A stretch of DNA of 54,813 nt from Thiobacillus sp. (GTDB taxonomy: Bacteria > Pseudomonadota > Gammaproteobacteria > Burkholderiales > Thiobacillaceae). The position numbers and the translations under genes are program-made. The DNA lies in contig JANJXT010000042.1 in assembly GCA_024708885.1 (NCBI GenBank), positions 1-54,813 on the forward strand. The letters are read 5' to 3'. Shown piece by piece: positions 17,109 through 26,590 of the stretch (within the stretch, counting starts at the first letter, position 1; each line of letters opens with the position of its first letter). Under the pieces are notes generated by a model that worked only from the letters and a program-made list of their open reading frames with translations, was not told where the DNA came from and ran no database searches.

Positions 17109-17981
17109 TCAGAGTTTTTTTCCCCAGTGCAGCTTCTGCCTCAGGGTATCGTAGTAGCTGTAGGAATGCGGATGCAGCAGCGTCACCGGGCGCTTGGCGC
17201 GAGTGATCCACACATGGTCGCCGCTGCGCAGATCGAAATGCGCCTGCCCGTCGAAGTGCACGCGCGCATCGTCCGCATACGTCAGGTGCAGTTCGATGCG
17301 CGACTCGCTGTCCACCACGATCGGCCGCGCCGAGAGCGTGTGCGGACAGATCGGCACCAGCGCCATCGCCCGCAGCGTGGGATGCACGATGGGCCCGCCC
17401 GCCGACAGTGCATACGCGGTGGTGCCGGTCGGGCTCGTCACCACCAAACCATCGGCGCGCTGGCTGTAGACGAACTCCGTGTTGATGGTGATTTCCAGGT
17501 CGATCAGACGCCCCGAACCGCCCTTGCCGAGCACCACGTCGTTGAATGCGGTGGCCTCGAACACCCGCTCGCCATCCCGGAGAACCTGGCCATTGAGCAG
17601 GATGCGCTCTTCCGCCACGTACTGCCCGCTGAGGATTTCCCCCACCGCATCGTGCATGGCGTCGATGGTGATATCGGTGAGAAAGCCGAGCCGGCCGTGG
17701 TTGATGCCGATCAACGGAGCACCGTGCGGCGCCAGCGCACGTGCGATCGACAACATCGTGCCGTCGCCGCCCAGCACCACCACCACGTCGCTTTCCATCG
17801 CCAGCTGTTGCAGCGTACGCCGCGAAAAGTCTCCGATGTTCAAACGCTTCGCGGTCTGCTCCGCCAACAGGACGACATGCCCCCGTTCCGCCAGGAACCT
17901 GCCCAGTGTACACAACGAGTCCTTGATACCACGAGTATCGTACTTGCCCACCAGGCCGACGGTCTTGAAAGCGGTTTGCAT
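17109..17981 (-). CDS. nadK: NAD kinase
   Basis: 290-residue ATP-NAD kinase making NADP+. The GGDGTMLSIAR motif and NHGRLGFLTDI form the nucleotide and NAD sites. SPTGTTAYALSAGGPIVHP is the second conserved block. Length equals that of E. coli NadK. The ATG at 17981 has no Shine-Dalgarno sequence, but a perfect TATAAT on the minus strand ends six bases before it, so the message may be leaderless. It is the first gene of a nadK-recN unit, divergent from hrcA. Confidence 0.95.
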   Translation of the reverse strand: MQTAFKTVGLVGKYDTRGIKDSLCTLGRFLAERGHVVLLAEQTAKRLNIGDFSRRTLQQLAMESDVVVVLGGDGTMLSIARALAPHGAPLIGINHGRLGFLTDITIDAMHDAVGEILSGQYVAEERILLNGQVLRDGERVFEATAFNDVVLGKGGSGRLIDLEITINTEFVYSQRADGLVVTSPTGTTAYALSAGGPIVHPTLRAMALVPICPHTLSARPIVVDSESRIELHLTYADDARVHFDGQAHFDLRSGDHVWITRAKRPVTLLHPHSYSYYDTLRQKLHWGKKL

Positions 17982-18044
17982 GCGGCCATTATAGCGGTGA
18001 GCGGAGAACGGTGAGCTGCTTCCCGCTTCCCGTATAATTTCCGG
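17982..18044. promoter_or_regulatory. divergent nadK/hrcA promoter region with back-to-back -10 elements and a direct repeat
   Basis: A perfect TATAAT lies on the minus strand at 17988-17993, six bases from the nadK ATG, and another on the plus strand at 18033-18038, six bases from the hrcA ATG. Neither has a good -35. Between them the octamer CGGTGAGC occurs twice in the same orientation (17995-18002 and 18009-18016, 14 bases apart), which could be an activator or repressor site. No CIRCE element (TTAGCACTC-N9-GAGTGCTAA) is present. Confidence 0.55.
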
Positions 18045-19061
18045 ATGCTCAATGATCGCGCCCGTGTACTGCTGAAAACCCTGGTCGAACGGTACATCAC
18101 CGACGGCGAACCGGTCGGCTCGCGCACGCTGTCGAAGCATTCGGGTCTCGACCTGTCGCCCGCGAGCATCCGCAACATCATGTCCGACCTGGAAGAGATG
18201 GGCTTTGTCGCCAGCCCGCACACGTCGGCGGGCCGCGTGCCGACGCCGCGCGGCTACCGGTTCTTCGTCGACACTCTCCTCACGGTGCAACCGCTCGACC
18301 GGCGGGCGGTGAGTCAGCTGGAAACCCGGCTCACGCCGTCGGATCCCCAACAACTGATGACGGCGGCCTCGACCTTGCTGTCGGATCTCAGCCAGTTCGC
18401 CGGGCTGGTAATGACGCCACGGCGCAATCCCGCATTCCGCCAGATCGAGTTCATCAGTCTGTCCGAGAAACGCATCCTGCTCATCATCGTCACCATGGAA
18501 GGTGCGGTGGAAAATCGTGTCATTCTCACCGATCAGCCCCATAGCGCCTCGGCGCTGATGGAAGCAGCGAATTATTTCAACCAGAATTTTTCCGGCTTCA
18601 CTTTCGACCAGGTGCGTGCGAAGCTGGGAGACGAACTTGGCCGCATGCGCGACGACATCACGCGTCTCATGAGTGCCGCGGTGGACGCCGGCAGCGAGGC
18701 GCTCGACGCCAGTCAGGACAAAGTCGTGGTCACCGGCAGCCGCAGACTGCTCGATGTGGAAGAGCTCTCGAACGACATGGGGCGCCTGCGCCGCCTGTTC
18801 GATGCCTTCGAGCAGAAGACCGGGCTGCTGCGCCTGCTCGACCAGTCGCGCAGCGCGGCCGGGGTACAGATTTTCATCGGTGGCGAATCCGATCTGCTGC
18901 CGCTCGACGAGTGCAGCCTGGTGACGGCACCCTACTCGGTGGACGGCCAGGTGGTCGGCACGCTCGGCGTGGTCGGACCCACGCGCATGGCCTACGAGCG
19001 CGTGGTGCCCATCGTCGACATCACCGCCAGGCTGCTGTCCAGCGCACTGTCGCATCACTGA
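18045..19061 (+). CDS. hrcA: heat-inducible transcription repressor HrcA
   Basis: 338-residue HrcA, the repressor that binds CIRCE operators of groESL/dnaKJ and is stabilised by GroEL. The N-terminal winged helix ([20 protein letters not shown], then [23 protein letters not shown]) and the GAF-like C-terminal domain ([34 protein letters not shown]) are complete. The ATG at 18045 has no Shine-Dalgarno sequence and is preceded at six bases by TATAAT. The stop overlaps the hemH start by one base (TGATG), so the ferrochelatase is translationally coupled. Confidence 0.95.
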   Translation: MLNDRARVLLKTLVERYITDGEPVGSRTLSKHSGLDLSPASIRNIMSDLEEMGFVASPHTSAGRVPTPRGYRFFVDTLLTVQPLDRRAVSQLETRLTPSDPQQLMTAASTLLSDLSQFAGLVMTPRRNPAFRQIEFISLSEKRILLIIVTMEGAVENRVILTDQPHSASALMEAANYFNQNFSGFTFDQVRAKLGDELGRMRDDITRLMSAAVDAGSEALDASQDKVVVTGSRRLLDVEELSNDMGRLRRLFDAFEQKTGLLRLLDQSRSAAGVQIFIGGESDLLPLDECSLVTAPYSVDGQVVGTLGVVGPTRMAYERVVPIVDITARLLSSALSHH

Positions 19062-20164
19062 TGCGCTACCGCACCGAACCTGCATACACCCACGGCCAGC
19101 CCTCGCGCACCGGCGTGCTGCTGGTCAACCTCGGTACGCCGGCGGCGCCGACGGCGCAGGCGGTGCGCCCCTATCTCAAGGCGTTCCTGTCCGATCCGCG
19201 CGTGGTGGAAATTCCGCGCGCACTATGGTGGCTGATTCTCAACGGCATCATCCTCAACACGCGGCCGAAAAAATCCGCCGCGAAATACGCGGCGGTCTGG
19301 ACCGCCGACGGCTCGCCGCTGCTGGCGCACACCGAGAAGCAGGCCAAGCTGCTCAAAGGCTGGCTGGGCGAGCACATCGCATCGCCATTTACCGTCGACT
19401 ACGCGATGCGCTACGGTGAACCGTCGATTTCCACGGTACTGGACCGCTTGAAGGCCGCCGGCTGCGACCGCATTCTGTTGCTGCCGGCCTATCCGCAGTA
19501 CGCCGCCTCCACCACTGCCACGGCGAACGACGCGGCATTCGAGTGGCTGAGATCCGTGCGCAACCAGCCGGCACTGCGCACGGTGCGCCACTACCACGAT
19601 CATCCCGCCTACATTCATGCGCTCGCAGCGAACGTGCGCGACTACTGGCAGATGCACGGCCGTCCCGACGTGCTGCTGACGAGCTTTCACGGCGTCCCGC
19701 GCGCGGTGCTCGACAAGGGCGACCCCTACCACTGCGAGTGCCAGAAAACCGGCCGTCTGCTTGCTGAAGCACTGGGGCTGGACGCGAAGCAGTATCGCCT
19801 CACCTTCCAGTCGCGCTTCGGCCGCGCCGAATGGCTGCAACCCTACACCGACAAGACACTGCACACGCTTGCACGCGAACAGGTGAAGCGCGTCGATGTC
19901 GTCGCACCGGGTTTCACCGCCGACTGCCTGGAGACACTGGAGGAACTCGGCATGGAAGGCCGCGCGGCCTTCCTTGGCGCGGGGGGCAAGGAATTCCACT
20001 ACATCCCCGCGCTCAACGAACACCCGCTCTGGATCGACGCGCTCGGGCGCATTGCGCTGGAAAATCTCGGCGGCTGGATCAGCACGCAATGGGACCGCGA
20101 CGCCGACGACGCGGCACGCCACGACAGCGCACGACGCGCCCGCGATCTCGGCGCGGCGACGTAA
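19061..20164 (+). CDS. hemH: ferrochelatase
   Basis: 367-residue ferrochelatase, which inserts Fe2+ into protoporphyrin IX in the last step of haem synthesis. Diagnostic segments are [23 protein letters not shown], the active-site histidine in [32 protein letters not shown], and the second catalytic Glu region [13 protein letters not shown]. The start codon shares its A with the hrcA stop. This links haem synthesis to the hrcA transcript, an arrangement known in Rhodocyclales and related betaproteobacteria. Confidence 0.95.
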   Translation: MRYRTEPAYTHGQPSRTGVLLVNLGTPAAPTAQAVRPYLKAFLSDPRVVEIPRALWWLILNGIILNTRPKKSAAKYAAVWTADGSPLLAHTEKQAKLLKGWLGEHIASPFTVDYAMRYGEPSISTVLDRLKAAGCDRILLLPAYPQYAASTTATANDAAFEWLRSVRNQPALRTVRHYHDHPAYIHALAANVRDYWQMHGRPDVLLTSFHGVPRAVLDKGDPYHCECQKTGRLLAEALGLDAKQYRLTFQSRFGRAEWLQPYTDKTLHTLAREQVKRVDVVAPGFTADCLETLEELGMEGRAAFLGAGGKEFHYIPALNEHPLWIDALGRIALENLGGWISTQWDRDADDAARHDSARRARDLGAAT

Positions 20165-20234
20165 ATCGGATGCGCGGGTAGGAATATACCAACGCAAAAC
20201 GCCGGCCGTCCCCGCCTATATAAGCCCCTGCTTG

Positions 20235-20263
20235 TTGACATGACTTTCTCCCTCGCGCAGGAT
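20235..20263 (+). promoter_or_regulatory. candidate promoter for the flavocytochrome c operon
   Basis: A perfect -35 TTGACA (20235-20240) is followed after 17 bp by CAGGAT (20258-20263), a poor -10 (3 of 6). Transcription would start about 90 bases before the cytochrome gene. A weak -10 with a perfect -35 fits an activated promoter; no activator site was identified. Bases 20165-20359 contain nothing else recognisable. Confidence 0.35.
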
Positions 20264-20359
20264 TGCGCAGCGGGTCCATGTTCCCGGAAGTCGCTTGGAA
20301 TGCGGCTCTCAGGGCATGATCGCTCAACATCTTTGTTCCTGACACCACTGGAGGAGTCT

Positions 20360-20662
20360 ATGTACAAGAAAACCATCCTGGTACTTGCCGGATTGGCCGG
20401 GATCGCCCTTTCGGGTATGGCCAGCGCAACGGACGTGCATACCCGTACCATCGCCTCAACCTGCATGAGCTGCCACGGCCCGAACGGCAAGAGCGTCGGT
20501 GCCGCCCCCGGACTGGCCGGAATCACCCAGGATAAATTCGTCGACATGATGAAAGGCTACAAGGCCGGTACCCGCAAGGGCACCATCATGAAAAAACATG
20601 CCGCCGGCTACACGGACGCCGAATACGCAGCCATGGGCGCGTACTTCGCCAGCCTGAAATAA
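20360..20662 (+). CDS. fccA: cytochrome c subunit of flavocytochrome c sulfide dehydrogenase, monohaem
   Basis: 100-residue periplasmic c-type cytochrome. A signal peptide (cleavage after MASA) precedes one CxxCH haem site, CMSCH, near residue 36; a distal Met ligand is plausible in GTIMKKHAAGYTD. It is class I and of SoxE/FccA size for the monohaem type; Allochromatium FccA is dihaem and about twice as long. GGAGGAG sits seven bases before the ATG. The flavoprotein gene begins 20 bases downstream, which assigns the partner. It would carry electrons from sulfide oxidation towards the respiratory chain. Confidence 0.85.
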   Translation: MYKKTILVLAGLAGIALSGMASATDVHTRTIASTCMSCHGPNGKSVGAAPGLAGITQDKFVDMMKGYKAGTRKGTIMKKHAAGYTDAEYAAMGAYFASLK

Positions 20663-20682
20663 TTTCCGAGGAGACCTAGAAC

Positions 20683-21957
20683 ATGACTCTGAATCGTCGC
20701 GATTTCCTTAAGATCTCCGGAGCGGGTGCAGCCGCAGCCCTGGCGGGTTGCGCCACCACACCCCAAGCGGCAGCGACGGCCAGCCGCCGTGCGCATGTCG
20801 TCGTGGTCGGTGCCGGTTTCGGCGGCGCGACCTGCGCCAAGTACCTGCGCATGTGGGATCCGAATGTCGAAGTCACCCTCATCGAGCCGAACGACAAGTT
20901 CGTATCATGCCCGATTTCCAACTGGGTGCTGGGCGGTCTGCGCACCATGGATGACATCACCAAGGGCTACGACAACCTGTCCAGGCATGGCGTGAAGATG
21001 GTGAAAGACTTCGTCGTCGCCATCGATGCCGGCAAGCGCGAAATCAAGACTCGCGGTGGCGCCAGCATCACTTACGACCGCCTGGTGCTCTCGCCCGGCG
21101 TCGAGGTGCTGACCGACACGGTCAAGGGCTTCAAGGAAGCCGAGGCCGCGGGCAAAGTGGTGCACGCCTGGAAGGCTGGCCCGCAGACCGCGCACCTGCG
21201 CAAGCAGCTCGAAGCGATGCCCGACGGCGGCACCTTCGTCATGTCGGTGCCCGCGGCGCCCTACCGCTGCCCGCCCGGCCCGTACGAGCGCGCCTGCATG
21301 GTCGCGCACTACTTCAAGCAGGCCAAGCCCAAGTCGAAGATCATCCTGCTCGACGGCAACCCGGACGTGGCGTCGAAGAAAGGCCTGTTCATGGATGCCT
21401 GGAACACGCTCTACCCCGGCGTGATCGAGTACCGTCCGAACAACGCGCCGCTCGCCGTCGATGGCGACAAGATGGTCGTCACCACCGAGTTCGACGACGT
21501 CAAGGCCGATGTGATGAACGTCGTGCCGCGTCAGCGCGCAGGCGAGGTGTGCGAACTGGTCGGTGCCCGCAACGACAGCAACAAGGCCTGGTGTACCGTC
21601 AACCTCGCCACCTTCGAGTCGACCACCGTGCCGAACGTGCACATCATCGGCGACTCGGTGCTGTCCAACCTGCCGAAATCCGGCCACATGGCGACCAACC
21701 ACGCCAAGGTGTGCGCGGCGGCGATCATCGAATTGCTGGCGGGCCGCCAGCCCGATCCGATTCCGGTCGTATCCAATACCTGCTACTCGGCCACCTCGGA
21801 CGCCACCGCGGGCTACGTCGCCAACGTGTTCCGCTTCGAAGCCGGCAAGGGCTACGTCACCCAACCCGATGGCGGCGCCACCGGCAAGGGCGACGAATAC
21901 AACTTCAGCTTCGCGGAGTCCTGGTCGCAGAACATCTGGGCCGACATGCTCGGCTGA
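20683..21957 (+). CDS. fccB: flavocytochrome c sulfide dehydrogenase, flavoprotein subunit
   Basis: 424-residue FAD protein oxidising sulfide to sulfur or polysulfide in the periplasm. The N-terminus has a Tat signal (RRDFLKISGAGAAAALAG). The Rossmann motif VVVVGAGFGGATCAKYL binds FAD. Two redox-active cysteines are visible in the expected contexts SCPISNWVLGG and YRCPPGPYERA. The C-terminal FCSD domain with IGDSV / LPKSGHMATNHAKV and the last helix ending DMLG is intact. GAGGAG precedes the ATG. Co-transcription with the cytochrome c gene and a strong terminator after the stop define a two-gene operon. Confidence 0.95.
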   Translation: MTLNRRDFLKISGAGAAAALAGCATTPQAAATASRRAHVVVVGAGFGGATCAKYLRMWDPNVEVTLIEPNDKFVSCPISNWVLGGLRTMDDITKGYDNLSRHGVKMVKDFVVAIDAGKREIKTRGGASITYDRLVLSPGVEVLTDTVKGFKEAEAAGKVVHAWKAGPQTAHLRKQLEAMPDGGTFVMSVPAAPYRCPPGPYERACMVAHYFKQAKPKSKIILLDGNPDVASKKGLFMDAWNTLYPGVIEYRPNNAPLAVDGDKMVVTTEFDDVKADVMNVVPRQRAGEVCELVGARNDSNKAWCTVNLATFESTTVPNVHIIGDSVLSNLPKSGHMATNHAKVCAAAIIELLAGRQPDPIPVVSNTCYSATSDATAGYVANVFRFEAGKGYVTQPDGGATGKGDEYNFSFAESWSQNIWADMLG

Positions 21958-21978
21958 TCGCGAAGGCGAATCGATTCA

Positions 21979-22001
21979 ACGGGGCTTCGGCCCCGTTTTT
22001 T
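21979..22001 (+). terminator. intrinsic terminator of the fcc operon
   Basis: A 7-bp GC-rich stem with a UUCG tetraloop (ACGGGGC-TTCG-GCCCCGT) is directly followed by six Ts. It lies 21 bases after the flavoprotein stop. This is a textbook Rho-independent terminator. Confidence 0.95.
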
Positions 22002-22090
22002 GTTTCCCTTCTTCGGGAAGCGCGCACCTCCCGTTCGACATTGCCTCCGGGAGCAGCCTTCCGCGGATAATGAAAACGGAAATCCACGTT

Positions 22091-22370
22091 CTTCACCACA
22101 GAGACACAGAGGCGCAGAGAAACCCGAAAAACAGGAATTTGCCGTGTGCGGGTCCGGTCGAGCCTCGGCGCGCGGAAGTTGTCATAACGCGGGCACCTGC
22201 TACGATGAAATGCTCGTTCATCCTAGAAACCGTAGTTGAGCCACAGAGACACAGAGAACAGCGAGTAAAAGCATGTGCCTGCATTCTTTCCGGGGTTCAC
22301 CCGATGGATGAGCGGGGAAAAACGCGGAGAATCCCTGTTTTTCGGGTTCCTCTGTGTCTCTGTGGTGCGG
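22091..22370. repeat. imperfect inverted-repeat element with CCACAGAGACACAGAG motifs
   Basis: The left arm starting at 22091 contains CACCACAGAGACACAGAG, then AACCCGAAAAACAGG. The right arm (22333-22370) is its reverse complement, apart from a 7-base insertion in the left arm. A third copy of the 16-base core lies at 22241-22256 in direct orientation. The roughly 280-bp element has no open frame of its own and fills the gap between the fcc terminator and the FMN reductase gene. Similar CACAGAGACACAGAG sequences are widespread in proteobacterial intergenic DNA; their mobility is unproven. The rest of 21958-22406 shows nothing else. Confidence 0.7.
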
Positions 22371-22406
22371 AATGTAGGTTCATGTCTTTGAAGCGGAGGC
22401 CGTGCC

Positions 22407-22964
22407 ATGACTCCATGCAAGGTGGCAGTGCTGCTGGGCAGCCTGCGCAGGGGCTCTTACAACAAGCGCTTGATGCTCGCGGTCGAAAAGCTCGCGCCGG
22501 CACACCTGACGTTCGAACAGGTGCGGATCGACGATCTGCCGCTGTACTCGCAGGATTTCGACGACGACTATCCACCGAATGCACGGCGCCTGAAGCAGGA
22601 CATCGAGTCGGCGCAGGCATTGCTGTTCGTCACACCCGAATACAACCGCTCGATTCCGGGCGTGCTGAAGAACGCGATCGACATCGCGTCGCGGCCGTGG
22701 GGGACGAACTCGTTCGCCGGCAAGCCGGGAGCGGTGATCGGCGCCTCGATCGGCTCGATCGGTACTGCCATCGCGCAGCACCACCTGCTCAGCGCACTGC
22801 ATTTTCTCGACGTTCCAACGCTCGCGCAGCCGGAGGTATACCTGCACTTTCGTGACGAGGCCATCGCAGCCGACGGCACGATCACCAACGATTCGACGCG
22901 CGAGTTCCTGCAGCGCTTCGTCGATGCCTACGTTGCGTGGGTGGAGCGCTTCGTCGCCAAGTGA
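22407..22964 (+). CDS. NADPH-dependent FMN reductase family protein
   Basis: 185-residue flavodoxin-fold reductase related to ChrR/YieF and azoreductase-like quinone reductases. The FMN phosphate loop LLGSLRRGSYNKRL is at the N-terminus and TPEYNRSIPGVLKNAIDIAS contains the family motif. The GGAGG seven to eight bases before the ATG supports the start. Quinone, chromate or azo substrates are possible; none can be assigned. It stands alone between the repeat element and the convergent DUF488 gene. Confidence 0.85.
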   Translation: MTPCKVAVLLGSLRRGSYNKRLMLAVEKLAPAHLTFEQVRIDDLPLYSQDFDDDYPPNARRLKQDIESAQALLFVTPEYNRSIPGVLKNAIDIASRPWGTNSFAGKPGAVIGASIGSIGTAIAQHHLLSALHFLDVPTLAQPEVYLHFRDEAIAADGTITNDSTREFLQRFVDAYVAWVERFVAK

Positions 22965-23072
22965 CCGTTTCGCAAACGCTGCTTGCCAAAGACGCAGCCG
23001 TTTGCGGCGAAGACGCGCCACGCGACAGCACCAACACAGCGCGGCAATGAAGCGCCTCGCTGAAGGCGAAAC

Positions 23073-23471
23073 TCATCCCGCTTCGATCGATGACCCGCTG
23101 TGCCGGCGGGCGACGCCCTGCCGCCCATGCGCGTGCAGGTAGGCGCGCAGCGCCACCGCCTGGTTGCACTCGTTGTCGCGCGCGCCATACAGCAGGGTCA
23201 GCCGGCCCCGCTTTGCGGCGATCCGCAACGGTTCCAGCGCCTCCGGGTTGGCGTCGAGCTCCGCGGCATAGCGCTGCACGAACGCGTCCCACTTCGCGCG
23301 ATCGTGCGCGAACCACTTGCGCAAGGCGGTACTCGGTGCCACATCCTTGAGCCACGCATCAGCACGCACCTGTGCCTTGCCGAGGCCGCGCGGCCAGACG
23401 CGATCGACCAGCACGCGCCAGCCATCGTCCGCCGCGGCCGCATCGTAGACACGCTTGACTTGAATATCCAC
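23073..23471 (-). CDS. DUF488 family protein
   Basis: 132-residue protein with the DUF488 core: IQVKRVYD at the N-terminus, RVLVDRVWPRGL, WFAHDRAKWDAFVQRY and LTLLYGARD. Function of the family is unknown. The GTG at 23471 is preceded by GGGAGGAA at eight bases, which fixes the start. The C-terminal tail after LRAYLHAHG is short and not conserved. It lies downstream of the nuo operon on the same strand but is separated by a gap of 174 bases with a weak terminator. Confidence 0.8.
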   Translation of the reverse strand: MDIQVKRVYDAAAADDGWRVLVDRVWPRGLGKAQVRADAWLKDVAPSTALRKWFAHDRAKWDAFVQRYAAELDANPEALEPLRIAAKRGRLTLLYGARDNECNQAVALRAYLHAHGRQGVARRHSGSSIEAG

Positions 23472-23622
23472 AGCGCTTCCTCCCGTGCGGGGCAGCCGAT
23501 CCGCTGCGCCAGGATGGCATCACGAATGGCCCGCACAAGGGAAGGATAGGCGAAAACCGCGACAGGCGCGCGCGGCGCCGACCGCGCGACGCGGACGCGC
23601 AAGACCCTGCGCCGCCTCGAAG

Positions 23623-23640
23623 AAAAACCCGGAAGGCCGG
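23623..23640 (-). terminator. weak terminator after nuoN
   Basis: On the minus strand CCGG-CCTT-CCGG forms a 4-bp stem followed by GTTTTTC, starting five bases after the nuoN stop. The stem is short, so termination is probably partial. The remaining bases up to 23471 show no gene. Confidence 0.35.
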
Positions 23641-23645
23641 TGCCG

Positions 23646-25085
23646 TCAGAGCGACGCGCCGATGGCGTGGGCACACAAGGCCATCAGCGGCTGCGGGAGA
23701 ATGCCCAGCGCGAGGATGGCGAGGCCGTTGGCCGACACCAGAATGCGTGCGTCGGCGCCGGCGGCGACAGGCTGGGTGTCGTGCGGCGTGTCGAAGTACA
23801 TGAGCTTGACCACGCGCAGGTAATAGAACGCCCCGATCAGCGACAACAGCACCGCCACCACGGCGAGCCACACGTAACCGAGTTCGATCACCGCCTGCAG
23901 CACCGAAAGCTTGGCGTAAAAACCGACGGTGGGCGGAATACCCGCCATGGAGAACATCAGCAGCAACATGACGAAGGCGAGCCATGGGCTGCGGCGGTTC
24001 AGCCCCCTGAAGTCGTCGAGGCGGTCGGCCTCGAAGCCGGCACGCGACAGCAGCAGGATCATGCCGAAGCCACCCAGGCTCATGAGCGCGTAGACGAGCA
24101 CGTAGAACATTGCGCTGCCGTAGCCGCTCTGCGTACCGGCCAGAATGCCGAGCAGCATGAAGCCCATGTGCGAGATGGTCGAATACGCGAACATGCGCTT
24201 GATGTTGCTCTGCGCGATGGCGGCGATGTTGCCGATCGCCATCGACAGCACCGCGAGCACCACCAGCATGTCGCGCCACTCGGCGACCTGCGACTCCAGG
24301 CCCTGGCCGAGGATGCGCACGACGAAGCCGAACGCGGCGATCTTTGGCGCCGAACCGATGAACACGGTCATCGCCGTGGGGGCGCCGTGGTAGACGTCCG
24401 GCACCCACATGTGGAACGGCACGGCCCCCAGTTTGAACGCCAGGCCCGCGACGACGAAGACGAGGCCGAACACCAGCGGCAGGCGCAGGTCCGTGCCGTC
24501 GGCGAGCAACTGGGCGATCTCGCCCAGGGCGAGCGAACCGGTGACGCCGTACACCATCGACATGCCGTACAGCAGCATGCCGGAGGCGAGCGCACCGAGT
24601 ACGAAATACTTCATCGCCGCCTCGGTGGCCACCGCGGAATCCCGTTGCAGCGCGACCATGGCATAGAGCGACAGGGACAGGAGCTCGAGGCCGAGGTAAA
24701 GACTGAGGAAGTGGCTGGCCGACACCATCACCATCATGCCCAGCAGGGCGAACAGCGCGAGCACGAAGAACTCCCCGCGGTACAGGTTCCGGGCCTTGAG
24801 ATACGCGCGCGCGTACACCATCACCGCCGCGGTCGACAGGTAGACGAAGAGTTTGAGAACGTCGGACAGCGGATCGTCGATGAACAGGCCGTTGAGCACC
24901 ACGCTGGGCGCGCTCGACAGATCGCGCAGCGTGAGGAAGGCCGCACCGGCGAGCGTGGCGAGCGACAGCGCGTAGGTGACATGGCGCTTGCTGTCGTCAA
25001 GCGCGGCGTCGACCACGAGGATGAGCGAGACCATGGCGAGAACGAAGATCTCGGGCAGCGCGGGGGCGAATGACTGGAGACTCAT
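23646..25085 (-). CDS. nuoN: NADH-quinone oxidoreductase subunit N
   Basis: 479-residue antiporter-like membrane subunit of complex I, with about 14 helices. The proton-translocation elements are visible: the helix-5 Glu in [18 protein letters not shown], the [22 protein letters not shown] segment and the central-channel Lys in [15 protein letters not shown]. It is the last gene of the nuo operon, 10 bases after the nuoM stop. The ATG at 25085 ([16 protein letters not shown]) was preferred to longer frames because it gives the family length. Confidence 0.95.
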   Translation of the reverse strand: MSLQSFAPALPEIFVLAMVSLILVVDAALDDSKRHVTYALSLATLAGAAFLTLRDLSSAPSVVLNGLFIDDPLSDVLKLFVYLSTAAVMVYARAYLKARNLYRGEFFVLALFALLGMMVMVSASHFLSLYLGLELLSLSLYAMVALQRDSAVATEAAMKYFVLGALASGMLLYGMSMVYGVTGSLALGEIAQLLADGTDLRLPLVFGLVFVVAGLAFKLGAVPFHMWVPDVYHGAPTAMTVFIGSAPKIAAFGFVVRILGQGLESQVAEWRDMLVVLAVLSMAIGNIAAIAQSNIKRMFAYSTISHMGFMLLGILAGTQSGYGSAMFYVLVYALMSLGGFGMILLLSRAGFEADRLDDFRGLNRRSPWLAFVMLLLMFSMAGIPPTVGFYAKLSVLQAVIELGYVWLAVVAVLLSLIGAFYYLRVVKLMYFDTPHDTQPVAAGADARILVSANGLAILALGILPQPLMALCAHAIGASL

Positions 25086-25095
25086 GGGTGCGCGC

Positions 25096-26580
25096 TCACG
25101 GGAGTTTGCTTTGGGCGACGTGCGCCAGCAGTTCGACCACCGACGCATGCATGACGTCGGTAAACGGCTTGGGATACAGGCCCATGCCCAGCACGGCGAG
25201 GGCGAGTACGCCGAGCAGCAGGAATTCACGGGCGGTAAGGTCTTTCATCGCCTCGACCTGCGGATTGCCGACCGGTCCGAACACCACGCGCTTGTACATC
25301 CACAGCGTGTAGGCGGCGCCGGTGATCAGTGAAGTGGCGGCGACGAAGGCGAACCAGAAATTGACCTTTGCCGCGGCCATGATGATCATGAACTCGCCGA
25401 CGAAACCGCTGGTGGCCGGCAGCCCCGCATTGGCCATGGCGAACAGCATGAAGAGCGCGGCGAATACCGGCATTCTGTTCGCCAGTCCGCCGTAATCCTT
25501 GATCTGGCGCGAATGCAGGCGGTCATACATGACGCCGATGCAGAGGAACAGCGCCGCTGACACGAAGCCGTGCGAGATCATCTGCACCAGCCCGCCTTCC
25601 CATCCCAGCGGGTTGAACATGAAAAATCCCAGGGTGACGAAACCCATGTGGGCAATCGACGAATACGCGATGAGTTTCTTCATGTCGGCCTGCACCAGCG
25701 CCACGAGGCCGATGTAGGCGATCGCGACAAGCGACAGCGTGATGACGAGCCAGGCAAGTTCGTGCGCCGCGTCGGGCACGATCGGCAGCATGAAGCGCAG
25801 GAAACCATAGGCACCGACCTTGAGGGTGATCGCTGCCAGCACCACCGAACCGCCGGTGGGCGCCTCGACGTGGGCGTCGGGCAGCCAGGTGTGCACCGGC
25901 CACATTGGCACCTTGACACCGAAGGCAAGCAGGAAGGACAGGAAGATGAACGTCTGCGCAGTCATGCCCAGCGTGGTCCGATGCCAGGTCTGGATGTCGA
26001 AGCTGCCGCCCGACTGGTAGTAGAGGTAGAGCAGCGACACCAGCATCAGCAGCGAACCGAGCAGCGTGTAGAGGAAGAACTTGAACGCTGCGTAGACCCG
26101 GTTCGGACCGCCCCACACGCCGACAATGAGATACAGCGGGATCAGCATGCCCTCGAAGAACACATAGAAGAGGATGCCGTCCAGTGCAGCGAACGCGCCG
26201 TTGATGAGGCCCGACATGACGAGGAAAGCCGCCATGTACTGCGCGACCTTGTCCTGGATCACCTGCCAGCCGGCAATCACCACCAACAGCGTGGTGAAGC
26301 TGTTGAGCAGGATCAACGGCATCGAAATGCCGTCGACGCCGAGGTGATAATGAACGTTGAACGCCGGGATCCACGATTTTTTCTCGACGAACTGCATCGC
26401 CGCAGTGGCGGTATCGAAGCCGGTGGCCAGCGGAATCGCGACGATGAAGCCGAGCAGCGCGCCGACCAGCGCCAGCATGCGTGCCAGCGGCGCGTTGCGG
26501 TCGGATCCGGTGGCGAGTACCGCGATCCCGGCGACGATCGGTACCCAGATGACGAGAGAGAGAATTTCCTGTCCGAACAT
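25096..26580 (-). CDS. nuoM: NADH-quinone oxidoreductase subunit M
   Basis: 494-residue antiporter-like membrane subunit of complex I. Typical features are the helix-5 Glu in [37 protein letters not shown], and [19 protein letters not shown] carrying the channel lysine. It begins 10 bases after the nuoL stop and precedes nuoN in the normal order. No irregularity was seen. Confidence 0.95.
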   Translation of the reverse strand: MFGQEILSLVIWVPIVAGIAVLATGSDRNAPLARMLALVGALLGFIVAIPLATGFDTATAAMQFVEKKSWIPAFNVHYHLGVDGISMPLILLNSFTTLLVVIAGWQVIQDKVAQYMAAFLVMSGLINGAFAALDGILFYVFFEGMLIPLYLIVGVWGGPNRVYAAFKFFLYTLLGSLLMLVSLLYLYYQSGGSFDIQTWHRTTLGMTAQTFIFLSFLLAFGVKVPMWPVHTWLPDAHVEAPTGGSVVLAAITLKVGAYGFLRFMLPIVPDAAHELAWLVITLSLVAIAYIGLVALVQADMKKLIAYSSIAHMGFVTLGFFMFNPLGWEGGLVQMISHGFVSAALFLCIGVMYDRLHSRQIKDYGGLANRMPVFAALFMLFAMANAGLPATSGFVGEFMIIMAAAKVNFWFAFVAATSLITGAAYTLWMYKRVVFGPVGNPQVEAMKDLTAREFLLLGVLALAVLGMGLYPKPFTDVMHASVVELLAHVAQSKLP

Positions 26581-26590
26581 CGCTGTCGTT

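Noticed and set aside
17982-18044. CIRCE operator in front of hrcA
   Set aside because: The TTAGCACTC-N9-GAGTGCTAA pattern was looked for and is absent, so autoregulation through CIRCE is not supported here.
22093-22370. CRISPR array, suggested by recurring CACAGAGACACAGAG units
   Set aside because: The three copies differ in orientation and spacing, and no spacer regularity or cas gene is present.
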